The notes: generated from the sequence alone by a model not told the origin. A DNA stretch of 11,733 nt from Bacillota bacterium (GCA_016284485.1 JAEEOX010000140.1:1-11733), one strand, 5' to 3'; positions 1 through 7,142 are shown, numbered from the stretch's first letter. Program-made: numbers and translations.

Positions 1-1
1 C

Positions 2-70
2 CTGGTCATCACTCTGGGCTGCGGTGACGTGTACAAGATAGCGCATCTGATACTGAGAGGCGAGGAGTAG
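2..70 (+). CDS. murC: 3' end of murC-like UDP-N-acetylmuramate--L-alanine ligase (partial)
   Basis: This is the last 22 codons of a gene that begins before the window, ending at TAG 68-70. The visible tail reads LVITLGCGDVYKIAHLILRG. It resembles the C-terminus of clostridial MurC proteins, which usually end in a hydrophobic strand followed by GAGD(I/V)YKI. Here the first Ala of that motif is Cys. MurC is the cytoplasmic ligase that adds L-alanine to UDP-MurNAc in peptidoglycan synthesis. Only the tail is visible, so the family call rests on this one motif. The gene is convergent with the ABC operon, and the terminator-bearing palindrome follows it. Confidence 0.7.
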   Translation: MVITLGCGDVYKIAHLILRGEE

Positions 71-96
71 TTCCCTCTGTCTCCCCGGAGGCTTCC

Positions 97-284
97 GCAG
101 CGCCGGTACTTAGCGACCGCCAAGCAGACAAAAGATACGAATGCCGAAGGCATTACAGACATAAAAATACCGACCGCAAAGGCAAATTCATTTGCCGGCA
201 CGGTCGGTGTTTTTGTGTCTGTCTAGTACGTAGTACTTCGTATCTTTTGTCCCTGAAACGCAGGCGGTCGCTTAGCACCGCTGC
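97..284. repeat. Large palindrome predicted to fold into a four-way junction
   Basis: Nested complementary arms were paired by eye. Outer arms are 97-102 with 279-284, and 112-121 with 263-272. A perfect 14-bp stem pairs 127-140 with 238-251. A 22-bp stem pairs 155-176 with 201-222, and an inner hairpin pairs 181-186 with 191-196. The 14-bp and 22-bp stems are separated on each side by a small hairpin with a 3-nt loop: 141-153 (ATGCC-GAA-GGCAT) on the left and 225-237 (AGTAC-GTA-GTACT) on the right. The four stems meet with about three unpaired bases, giving a nearly symmetrical four-way junction. The 22-bp stem has two non-Watson-Crick pairs (162/215 and 168/209), and both are U.G on the + strand. 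It lies between two convergent genes. It could be an elaborate terminator, a structured RNA, or a small palindromic repeat of the genome. Confidence 0.75.
155..222. terminator. Bidirectional intrinsic terminator in the palindrome core
   Basis: The GC-rich stem ACCGACCG / CGGTCGGT (169-176 with 201-208) encloses a second hairpin. It is flanked by an A-tract (163-167) and a T-tract (210-214). Either strand therefore gives a stem followed by U residues. It is placed to stop transcription from murC (+) and from the ABC operon (-), which converge here. The U-tract starts just past the GC-rich part of the stem, as expected for factor-independent termination. Confidence 0.65.
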
Positions 285-327
285 GCGAGGACTGAGCGAG
301 AGCGGCCTCCTCAGGATATGCAGGCGG

Positions 328-1899
328 CTACTCTCTTTCCACGATCCCATCCAGGATCTTTTCCTTGGGCCTGCGCTTCGGATCGATGGAGAACTCCACC
401 CTGTTCACTATCCTGACCAGGACAGCCTCCATGACGAAGTACATGATCGCCACCGCGATCAGCGCGAAGAACGGATCGTATGTCCTGCTCCTCACCAGGT
501 CGCCCATCTTGGTCAGATCCATTACTGCGATATAGCCAACGACGGATGTCTCCTTGATGAGAGAGACCACGTTTGACTTGTAGATCGGCAGGAAATGCCT
601 GGCCGCCTGTGGCAGCAGTATTTTGAAGAAACTCTGGGTGTCGCTGTAGCCCAGTGCCCTGGAAGCCTCAGTCTGGCCGATGGGGATGGCTCCCATGCCC
701 ACCTTCAGGTTGTTGTAGACTCCGCAGCCGAAGATCAGCGAGAAGCCCAGGATTGATATTATGGTGCCGCTCAGGTGAGAATTACCGAATATTATGAAAG
801 ACAGGATCATCAGGAATACTACAGTAGGTATGCCCTCTATGAACCAGTCCACCGCACCCGTCAGGGTGTTGGCCACCTTGTTGCCGTGGCGGCAGGCCAT
901 GTAGGCCGCGAATCCCAGCAGGGTCCCCAGGATCACCGACGATACGGTGATGGCCAGAGTGCGCAGCAATCCTTCGGCGAAAAGCTTCCAGCGGTCTTCC
1001 TTGACGAAGGTCTTGTAGAAGCTGTTCTTCAGCTTTTCGAAAAGACCCATGTTGCGGGTGTCCTCGCCCTCGAGGACGAAGATGATGTCGCAGACGTAGT
1101 AAGGATCGCTCAGAACTGAATTCTCAGCTCTCTCCTCGTCCACGACGATGTTCATTCCGAAGTCATACTTGCCGGAGATGCAGCCCGGGGCGATGGAATC
1201 GAACTCCATGGACTTGAAGTCCCACTGATATCCGTAGGCCGCGCAGAAGTTCATCATGAACTCCACGTCGTATCCCGAGAACTGACCGCCGCTCTCGAAG
1301 GAGAAAGGCTCGTAGCCGCCTTCGATGGCAATGATGACGGACCCGTTCTCACCGGTGGTCTCCGGGATGTTCTCTATTTTGCAGGTGTTGGGGTCCCAGT
1401 TTTTGACCCAGTAGTCGTACAGGGCATCCAGCCATCCGGACTCCTTGCGGTCCGCGATGAATTCCTGGATCTGCGAGAACAAAAGATCCTGCCTGTCATT
1501 GTTTCCCACTATGACGGCGAACTCGCACTGTCCCACGGCTTCCTCAAGCCTTACCAGCTCGGGATGCTCATAGCGCTGGGCATAGTAGCCCACTTCCTCG
1601 ATCAAATAGGCGTCTATCTTATTGTTTTCAAGAGCCGGGATCATGTCGTTGGGGAGCTTGTAGTACAGCCACTCCTCCCCTTCAAGTTCATCCTTGATCA
1701 GGTCCTCATAGAGAACGCCGGTCTGGACTCCCAGTCTTTTGCCGTTCAACTGTTCGATGGTGGTGATACCGTTCAGGGCCTCGTTCACCGGCTCCTCACC
1801 CTCAGCGTAGACTGCGGCGGGAGCGATCATTCCCATCATGGCTGTGAACACCATGACCATGACCAGGAGAATTGAAATGTAACGGAACTTCTTCATCAT
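328..1899 (-). CDS. Amino-acid ABC transporter: permuted substrate-binding domain fused to permease
   Basis: This 523-residue protein has a signal-like N-terminus (hydrophobic about 8-30, ending Ala-Val-Tyr-Ala). The extracellular part resembles the SBP_bac_3 (type II polar amino-acid) family, but with the lobes in unusual order. The normally central lobe comes first (about 46-120, LNGKRLGVQTG then IPALENNKIDAYLIEE). It is followed by the usual C-terminal helices (about 137-165, ending LDALYDYWVK). The usual N-terminal lobe comes last (about 187-278, YEPFSFESGGQFSGYDVEF, then DEERAENSVLSDPYY). A HisM/GlnP-type permease follows (about 309-505), with the EAA loop at about 410-431 (EASRALGYSDTQSFFKILLP). 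The product should be membrane-bound and present its binding domain outside. It is the last gene of the operon. Its ATG overlaps the upstream stop as ATGA, with GGGAGGA as ribosome binding site. The solute cannot be told from sequence. Confidence 0.88.
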   Translation of the reverse strand: MMKKFRYISILLVMVMVFTAMMGMIAPAAVYAEGEEPVNEALNGITTIEQLNGKRLGVQTGVLYEDLIKDELEGEEWLYYKLPNDMIPALENNKIDAYLIEEVGYYAQRYEHPELVRLEEAVGQCEFAVIVGNNDRQDLLFSQIQEFIADRKESGWLDALYDYWVKNWDPNTCKIENIPETTGENGSVIIAIEGGYEPFSFESGGQFSGYDVEFMMNFCAAYGYQWDFKSMEFDSIAPGCISGKYDFGMNIVVDEERAENSVLSDPYYVCDIIFVLEGEDTRNMGLFEKLKNSFYKTFVKEDRWKLFAEGLLRTLAITVSSVILGTLLGFAAYMACRHGNKVANTLTGAVDWFIEGIPTVVFLMILSFIIFGNSHLSGTIISILGFSLIFGCGVYNNLKVGMGAIPIGQTEASRALGYSDTQSFFKILLPQAARHFLPIYKSNVVSLIKETSVVGYIAVMDLTKMGDLVRSRTYDPFFALIAVAIMYFVMEAVLVRIVNRVEFSIDPKRRPKEKILDGIVERE

Positions 1900-3005
1900 T
1901 TCTCATCCTCCCATCTGTATTCGATCAGGGTGTGGTTGTCATACCACTTGCCCGAATTCTCCAGGACCTCATCCACCATGCTGGTGGTGGGCTCTTCAAG
2001 TATGGACATGAAGAGAGCGTTGTCCGATGTTGACGGATCGTAGTGTGTGCCCTTGTACTTGAATTCCAGGGACAGCACGTCGCTCTTCTCAGAATAGTCG
2101 ATGGAGCAGTAGATGTTGGGCTCCTCCTCGTTCAGGAAAAGATTGTTGACGCAGATCTCCTCCAGGGCGATCTGGACCTTGGATATACGCTCGTTCTCGA
2201 TCAGCAGCTTCTCGGCGTAGGGCTGCAGCTCCTCGTAGATGGTCTCGAAGTTGAAGTCCCTGCTCTCGATCCTGTAGCTTAAGGTGCTCATTCTCTTCAC
2301 GAAGCGCCTGGTCTTGTCCTTTTTGGGATTGTTGAAGATCTCCTTGGGAGTGCCCTCTTCATAGATGCTTCCGCCGTCCATGAAGAAAACGCGGTTGGCG
2401 ATCTTCTTGGCGAAATCCATTTCGTGAGTCACGATCATCATGGTGCGCCCTGTCTTGGCAATCATGCGGATGATGGACTGGACCTCGCCGATCATGGAGG
2501 GGTCCAGAGCGCTGGTGGGCTCGTCGAAAAGGATTATCTCCGGATCCATGGCCAGAGTCCTGGCTATGGCGATACGCTGCTGCTGACCTCCGGAAAGCTC
2601 GTCCGGATAGTTCAGAGCTTTTGCGTAGAGACCAACCTTGTCCAGAAGATCCATGCCCTTGTCATAGGCCTCCTGGCGGCTGCGCCCCAGAAGTGTTATC
2701 TGGGGATTCATGATGTTCTCTATGACTGTCAGGTGGCCGAAGAGATTGAAGGACTGGAACACCATACCCATTTTTTTGCGCACCTGGTTGATGTCGCACT
2801 TGGGGTCGGTGATGTCCTCTCCGTCCACGATTATCTGGCCGGAGGTCGGTGTCTCCAGCAGATTGATGCACCTAAGGAAGGTGGACTTCCCGGTGCCTGA
2901 CGGTCCGATGACCGCAATGATGTCACCGTCGTTGATGGTGACAGAAAGGTCTTTCAGGGGCGTTACCCCTTCATACTCTTTCGTAAGATTCCTGATCTCG
3001 ATCAT
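1896..3005 (-). CDS. GlnQ-type ABC ATPase with C-terminal degenerate GHKL/RsbW-like domain
   Basis: With ATG at 3005 the protein has 369 residues. Residues 1-239 are a complete polar amino-acid transporter ATPase. They show Walker A GPSGTGKST (34-42), the Q-loop FQSF (83-86), signature LSGGQQQR (137-144), Walker B ILFDEP (158-163) and the H-loop His194. Standard GlnQ/HisP proteins end at about 240-250. Here about 130 more residues follow. They look like a HATPase_c_2 (RsbW/SpoIIAB) fold: a helix with KVQIALEEICVNN (276-288) resembling the N-box, then beta strands and YKGTHYDP (317-324) where active members have D-x-G-x-x-F/Y-x-P. The Asp and the glycine-rich lid are not visible, so ATP binding by this part is doubtful. 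ATG 3005 is preferred over TTG 3047: it fits the family N-terminus (MIEIRNLTKEY) and has AAAGG upstream. The protein probably energises the permease encoded just downstream. Confidence 0.88.
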   Translation of the reverse strand: MIEIRNLTKEYEGVTPLKDLSVTINDGDIIAVIGPSGTGKSTFLRCINLLETPTSGQIIVDGEDITDPKCDINQVRKKMGMVFQSFNLFGHLTVIENIMNPQITLLGRSRQEAYDKGMDLLDKVGLYAKALNYPDELSGGQQQRIAIARTLAMDPEIILFDEPTSALDPSMIGEVQSIIRMIAKTGRTMMIVTHEMDFAKKIANRVFFMDGGSIYEEGTPKEIFNNPKKDKTRRFVKRMSTLSYRIESRDFNFETIYEELQPYAEKLLIENERISKVQIALEEICVNNLFLNEEEPNIYCSIDYSEKSDVLSLEFKYKGTHYDPSTSDNALFMSILEEPTTSMVDEVLENSGKWYDNHTLIEYRWEDEK

Positions 3006-3029
3006 TAGGCATGCCTTTCTCAGTATCGC

Positions 3030-3054
3030 AAAAAACGCCTGCCGCAAAGCGGCA
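3030..3054 (-). other. Hairpin plus T-run in the only sizeable gap inside the ABC operon
   Basis: On the minus strand TGCCGC-TTT-GCGGCA (3054-3040) forms a 6-bp stem. Four bases later comes a run of six T (3035-3030). It lies in the 50-base gap between the permease-ATPase gene and the GlnQ-like gene. The offset T-run makes it a poor terminator. It may be an attenuator, an RNA processing site, or neutral. Confidence 0.3.
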
Positions 3055-3055
3055 T

Positions 3056-4501
3056 CTATAACCTGATCTCCCTGTCGAAGAGTCTCTCCGCCAGGTCCTC
3101 ATCGTGGGTAATAAGAATGACTGTTCTGAATAGGAAGCTGCCCTCCTCGTCTCCGGAAGGATCCCTCTTCAGTTCTCCGTAAAGTCTCTCTGTCAGCCTG
3201 TCTCTGGTATCCTGATCAAGGCCTCTGAAGGGCTCGTCCAGTATGAGGACGTTGCCTCCATAGAGCAGTGTCCTGCCCAGGGCCACTCTGTGGGCCATGC
3301 CGCCGGATAGTTCGTCCGGCATCAGGGACAGCGCATCTCTGATCTCCAGCTTCTCGGCCATCTCCAGAAGATCCTCCATGGGGTTCTCGTGGAGGTTGGA
3401 GCCTACCGATGCCAGAAGCATGTTGTCACGCACGTTGAACCAGGGAAGGAGCCTGTCTTCCTGGAAAAGATAAGCCGCCCTCACCTTGTCGGTGCCGTAG
3501 GTGATCTCCCCTGCATCGGGCTGTTCCAGGCCTTCGATCATGTCCGCCAGAGTGGTCTTGCCCCTGCCGGAAGGCGCCAGCACTGCCGTGACTCCCGGTC
3601 CGAAGGAAGCGTTGAATCCTTTGAAAACCTGCGTGCTCTCTCCGTCCGCATTGACGTAGGTCTTGTCCACATCCTTCAGTTCGATGAGGCATACGCCGTA
3701 ATCCATTCCGCTCTCCTTGGGGGAGGTCTCCACCGCCCTCTCCAGAGCATTGGACAGCCTGCCGGCGTGCAGGTCCGTGAGCCGGTCCACGCCGTACTCC
3801 AGTATCAGGCTCAGCACTATGAGCACAATGATATACGCGAAAAGATCCGCAGTGTTCAGATAGTACTTGGAGTTCAGCATCTCGTAGCCGATGGAGTGGT
3901 TGGGAATGGCCAGCACCTCCGAAGCCACCACCACCTTCCAGCTCATGGCCGCAATGAGGCTCATGGATGTTTTGATCTGGGGGTTCAGCGCAGGTATGAT
4001 TATGAATCTCAACATCTTGGGTCTGGGGAGCCCCAGGCTCCAGCCCAGCTCCAGCTGTTTCGTGTCCAGCCCTTTCAAGCCGTTGTACATATTGGTATAT
4101 ACGATGGGGAAGCACATGAGGAAGCCCACCACCACGGCCACCCAGTCGGATTTGACCACCAGGATGACGTAGATGATTATGGCCATTACCGGTATGCTCT
4201 TGAAGAAGTTAACCGGTATCCTCAGGAAGTCCTTTATTATATCATTCCTGGAGCTCAGCGAAGCCGCAATGACGCCCAGTGCGAAGGAAAACACTATAGT
4301 CAGGATGACTCTGAGTCCCGTCCACAGCACATCCATCCAGAAGTCCCCCGTGACCAGCAGGCTCATGAGGGCTTTCACCGTGGCTGCCGGGCTGGGCATG
4401 ATGAACTCGCTTCCCAAAAAATACGAAGCCAGCATCCAGATCACTATCCAGATGACCGCCATTATCCAGCTCTCTAGTTTTTTGTCCTTGAACAGTTTCA
4501 T
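3056..4501 (-). CDS. NitT/TauT-type ABC transporter permease fused to ATPase
   Basis: This 481-residue protein joins two subunits that are normally separate (SsuC/TauC-like and SsuB/TauB-like). Residues about 10-245 are a permease with several hydrophobic segments (about 12-30, 60-82, 100-135, 175-200, 220-236). Its cytoplasmic coupling loop lies near 145-176 (LELGWSLGLPRPKMLRFIIIP). Residues about 270-481 are an ATPase. They show Walker A APSGRGKTT (309-317) and FQEDRLLPW (346-354), typical of nitrate/sulfonate/taurine importers. Signature LSGGMAHR (398-405), Walker B VLILDEP (418-424) and His466 are also present. All catalytic motifs look intact. As a half transporter it would need to dimerise. 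No matching NMT1/SsuA-type binding protein is encoded in the window. The start codon overlaps the previous stop as ATGA, which implies translational coupling. The substrate is unknown. Confidence 0.87.
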   Translation of the reverse strand: MKLFKDKKLESWIMAVIWIVIWMLASYFLGSEFIMPSPAATVKALMSLLVTGDFWMDVLWTGLRVILTIVFSFALGVIAASLSSRNDIIKDFLRIPVNFFKSIPVMAIIIYVILVVKSDWVAVVVGFLMCFPIVYTNMYNGLKGLDTKQLELGWSLGLPRPKMLRFIIIPALNPQIKTSMSLIAAMSWKVVVASEVLAIPNHSIGYEMLNSKYYLNTADLFAYIIVLIVLSLILEYGVDRLTDLHAGRLSNALERAVETSPKESGMDYGVCLIELKDVDKTYVNADGESTQVFKGFNASFGPGVTAVLAPSGRGKTTLADMIEGLEQPDAGEITYGTDKVRAAYLFQEDRLLPWFNVRDNMLLASVGSNLHENPMEDLLEMAEKLEIRDALSLMPDELSGGMAHRVALGRTLLYGGNVLILDEPFRGLDQDTRDRLTERLYGELKRDPSGDEEGSFLFRTVILITHDEDLAERLFDREIRL

Positions 4502-5727
4502 CTCTTCTCAGGCTCCGACACCATCTCCACGAAATCCTCAAAATCTCCGGGGAAGCCGGACCTTACGTACTCGTAGACGATGGGCATGCTGAAATTGTAT
4601 CTGGATACCATGAAGATATCTTCATCCTCCGTGAAGGTATCCAGCAGGGCCTTCTCCATGACGTGGAGGTTCTCTCTCCTGAACGAGGCCAGTATCAGCT
4701 CGCCGAAATCGGTCACGAAACACATGCCGAACACGTCGTCATATATTCTGTACACCTGCTCTTTCACATGGTCGTTGTCGGAGTTGAATATCAGGAAAAG
4801 CCTGCCTGCCGGGTAAGGTGTCTCCTGGGCCTTCCTCAGGATCTCCACCCTGTCCTTGGACAGTTCCGCAGGGTCGGTGTCCAGATCCATGAGGGAGACG
4901 TACTCGTCCCGCCTTGTCATGAAGTTCACCTCTGCATCGGTTATCCTGTCCAGGGAGATCATGGCGAAGGATCTGACCTTCATGGCCTCCACCTCCACCT
5001 CAGACTCCATGTGGTAAGCCCCTTTATCGTTCTCGATGAGGGACTTCACCAGGTAGAATTTGCCCGTGGTAAAAGACCCCTTGTCGCGTCCGGTGCGCAT
5101 CTCGGAGGATTCCAGTTCTGAACTGTTGAGCACCAGAGTGGACGCCCCGAAGTTCCTGAAGTCCCTCAGGTCAACGAAATCCGACGTGAGATATCTGGCT
5201 GCGGGAAGATCGTTTCCCACGCACCTCATGATGAAGTAGTTGATGAGCTGGTGATCGTTCACGATCGCCTCGCACTCCTTGTCCATGAGGGTGTTCTGCT
5301 CCGCGACACTTTCGATGATATCGCCTGTCAGTATGTGCTCCGTCCTGCCCGCAGGGGGATCCATGATGCCCGCCTTACGGTTTATGAATATGTAATCCTG
5401 TATCAGAGTCCTGAGTTCCTTCTCAGTTATGTTTCTGAGCTCTCCGCCCAGGCCGCCCATCAGGCGGTTCTCGATGGCTTCCACCTCACTCAGGGTCTCC
5501 TCTGATTCATCTCCCAGGACCTCCTCGTAGGTGTCGTAGCCCATTTCCTCATAGTCCAGGTAGAAGAACTGATAGAGCCTGGTGTCCCTCACGTTGTCCT
5601 CCAGTTCCCAACACACGGAAACGCCCACCACTCCCATGAGTCTGGTGTTAGTGAGGCGGGCGGAAATGAATTTTTTGCGTGATGTGGAGGCGGACTCGCT
5701 GAGGCCTCCGTCGATTACCTTGAACAT
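4498..5727 (-). CDS. Unrecognised 409-residue protein, first gene of the ABC operon
   Basis: I do not recognise this family. The product looks soluble and cytoplasmic: there is no signal peptide and no convincing membrane segment. It has an acidic stretch at about 58-90 (many Asp/Glu around YEEMGYDTYEEVLGDESEE). It looks like a mixed alpha/beta protein, with hydrophobic strands such as GRLFLIFNSD and MCFVTDFGELILASF in the C-terminal third. Its four cysteines are scattered, so a metal site is unlikely. Its stop overlaps the start of the permease-ATPase gene (ATGA), which ties it to that transporter. It occupies the place a binding protein or regulator might take, but without export it cannot be a classical binding protein. 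The start at 5727 matches the end of a strong promoter with no room for a ribosome binding site. The next in-frame Met, residue 31, also lacks one. Confidence 0.8.
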   Translation of the reverse strand: MFKVIDGGLSESASTSRKKFISARLTNTRLMGVVGVSVCWELEDNVRDTRLYQFFYLDYEEMGYDTYEEVLGDESEETLSEVEAIENRLMGGLGGELRNITEKELRTLIQDYIFINRKAGIMDPPAGRTEHILTGDIIESVAEQNTLMDKECEAIVNDHQLINYFIMRCVGNDLPAARYLTSDFVDLRDFRNFGASTLVLNSSELESSEMRTGRDKGSFTTGKFYLVKSLIENDKGAYHMESEVEVEAMKVRSFAMISLDRITDAEVNFMTRRDEYVSLMDLDTDPAELSKDRVEILRKAQETPYPAGRLFLIFNSDNDHVKEQVYRIYDDVFGMCFVTDFGELILASFRRENLHVMEKALLDTFTEDEDIFMVSRYNFSMPIVYEYVRSGFPGDFEDFVEMVSEPEKR

Positions 5728-5733
5728 AGCTAA

Positions 5734-5762
5734 AGTATAAAGGTAACGGGGGTTTTTTTCAA
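5734..5762 (-). promoter_or_regulatory. Sigma-A promoter of the ABC operon, predicted leaderless
   Basis: On the minus strand TTGAAA (5762-5757) is followed by exactly 17 bases and then TATACT (5739-5734). Seven bases beyond the -10 box is the A of the ATG at 5727, so transcription is expected to start at or next to the start codon. No Shine-Dalgarno sequence precedes the ATG. The -35 box sits just beyond the T-tract of the brnQ terminator, so the operon is insulated from brnQ. Confidence 0.7.
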
Positions 5763-5791
5763 CAAAAAAGCAGTTCCGGAGAACTGCTTTT
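5762..5791 (-). terminator. Intrinsic terminator of brnQ
   Basis: On the minus strand AGCAGTTC (5788-5781 with flanking A residues) pairs with GAACTGCT around the loop TCCG. The full stem is 11 bp (5766-5776 with 5781-5791). The 3' arm runs into six T (5769-5764). It begins 7 bases past the brnQ stop codon, in the position expected for factor-independent termination. Confidence 0.85.
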
Positions 5792-5797
5792 GTTAAA

Positions 5798-7060
5798 TCA
5801 GTTTGTGTTCTTCCTTATGGGTATGAAGAATCCTATCAGTCCCAGTATAAACGCAGGAACGATCCAGTTGATCCCCATGTTTGCAAGGGCCGGGATCACA
5901 GTGAGATTGGAGCCTGCGGTCTCTATGATGCTGGCGATCAGGGCTCCGGCAAATGCGAACCTGGTGGCCATGAATACCTTGTCGGTCCTGGGCAGGAATC
6001 CCATGATTATAAGTGTCAGCACCGGAGGATAGATTATACCCAGGATCGGCGCCGCAAAGTTCAGGATCGATTCCACTCCCATGGTGGAGGTGATGCAGCT
6101 GAAGATGCAGAAAACAGTTACCAGCACTTCATAGCTCCCCTTCTTCTTGATCAGTGACGCGAAGAATGTGGATGCCGAGCTTATGAGCGCGATGGCCGTG
6201 GTGAGGCATGCCATGGCGATGACGATTGCGATGATCACTCTGCCGCCTCCGCCCAGAAGTCCGTGGACTATGCTGATGACCAGGTTGACTCTTGTTATGC
6301 TCAGGTCATATGTGCCGGATACCGTGGCGCCCAGATATGTGAGGCCGAGATAAACCAGGAACATGATGCCGCCTGCGATCAGTGCCGCAGCCGCCACCAC
6401 CTTGCTTCTGGACTTCTCGTCGGTGTAGCCCTTCTGCATGGCGCTGGATACTATGACCAGCGTCAGAAGCAGAGATCCCATGGCGTCCATGGCCTGATAA
6501 CCGGACTCGACTCCGTAGGAGATGATGTTGTCCACCTTGGGCTCTTCAACTATGCTGCCCAGCGGCGACACGACGCCCTTGACGATGAGTATCACAAGAC
6601 CGATCAGAAGTACCGGAGTCAGGACCTTGCCCACAATGTCCACCACCGCCGACTCCCTGATGCTCAGGAGGAATACTATCACGAAAAAGATCACCGCGAA
6701 GATGCGGGGTCCGATGTCCAGGGGAGTCCCCAGAAAACCCATCTCATATGTGGTGGCTGCCGTTCTGGGAACCGCGAACATGGGTCCCAGACAAAGTGTC
6801 AGCACGCTGAAAAACACCACTGACACCACCTTGCCCAGAGGTTTCAGAAGTTCCTCTGCGGTGCTGCACTTGACCACCGCCAGGACTCCCACCATGGCAA
6901 GCCCGATATCCATTATGAAATATGAGCCGAAGGCAATCACCCACTGTGGTCCTGCCTGGAGTCCCAGGTACGGCGGGAATATCACGTTCCCTGCTCCGAA
7001 GAACATGGAGAATAACGCGAAGCCGATGACCAATGTGTCTGTACGCTGTTTATTCTTCAT
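5798..7060 (-). CDS. brnQ: Branched-chain amino acid:cation symporter (LIVCS family)
   Basis: The product is 420 residues, normal for BrnQ carriers, which import leucine, isoleucine and valine with sodium or protons across the cytoplasmic membrane. Family signatures are FGAGNVIFPPYLGLQAG (21-37), GPMFAVPRTAATTYE (92-106) and GYQAMDAMGSL (187-197). About twelve hydrophobic segments run to the C-terminus, which ends in a short charged tail (RKNTN). ATG 7060 is preceded by AAAGGTG at a good distance. The gene has its own promoter and terminator and appears monocistronic. It is divergent from metK across the palindrome array. No T-box or leucine-rich leader peptide was found in its roughly 47-base leader. 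Confidence 0.95.
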   Translation of the reverse strand: MKNKQRTDTLVIGFALFSMFFGAGNVIFPPYLGLQAGPQWVIAFGSYFIMDIGLAMVGVLAVVKCSTAEELLKPLGKVVSVVFFSVLTLCLGPMFAVPRTAATTYEMGFLGTPLDIGPRIFAVIFFVIVFLLSIRESAVVDIVGKVLTPVLLIGLVILIVKGVVSPLGSIVEEPKVDNIISYGVESGYQAMDAMGSLLLTLVIVSSAMQKGYTDEKSRSKVVAAAALIAGGIMFLVYLGLTYLGATVSGTYDLSITRVNLVISIVHGLLGGGGRVIIAIVIAMACLTTAIALISSASTFFASLIKKKGSYEVLVTVFCIFSCITSTMGVESILNFAAPILGIIYPPVLTLIIMGFLPRTDKVFMATRFAFAGALIASIIETAGSNLTVIPALANMGINWIVPAFILGLIGFFIPIRKNTN

Positions 7061-7113
7061 AATGATTCACCTTTTATCTTTTTTAGCAACGGAAACTCAC
7101 TGCTTCCACTAAT

Positions 7114-7142
7114 ATTATATTCCACACTTTATTGTGATACAA
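7114..7142 (-). promoter_or_regulatory. brnQ: brnQ promoter
   Basis: On the minus strand TTGTAT (7142-7137), a 17-base spacer, then a perfect TATAAT (7119-7114). Transcription should start near 7107, giving a leader of about 47 bases. A short inverted repeat CCAAA-TTAT-TTTGG (7155-7168) lies just upstream of the -35 box and might be an operator, but it is too short to rely on. Confidence 0.75.

Noticed and set aside
3006..3047. TTG start at 3047 adding 14 residues to the GlnQ-like ATPase
   Set aside because: The extra residues overlap the hairpin region, do not match the family N-terminus and lack a ribosome binding site. ATG 3005 has AAAGG upstream and gives the expected MIEIRNLTKEY.
3389..4477. 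Long open frame of about 362 codons on the + strand
   Set aside because: It is antisense to the permease-ATPase gene, His/Gln/Arg-rich with no domain signature, and arises from the GC-biased third positions of the real gene.
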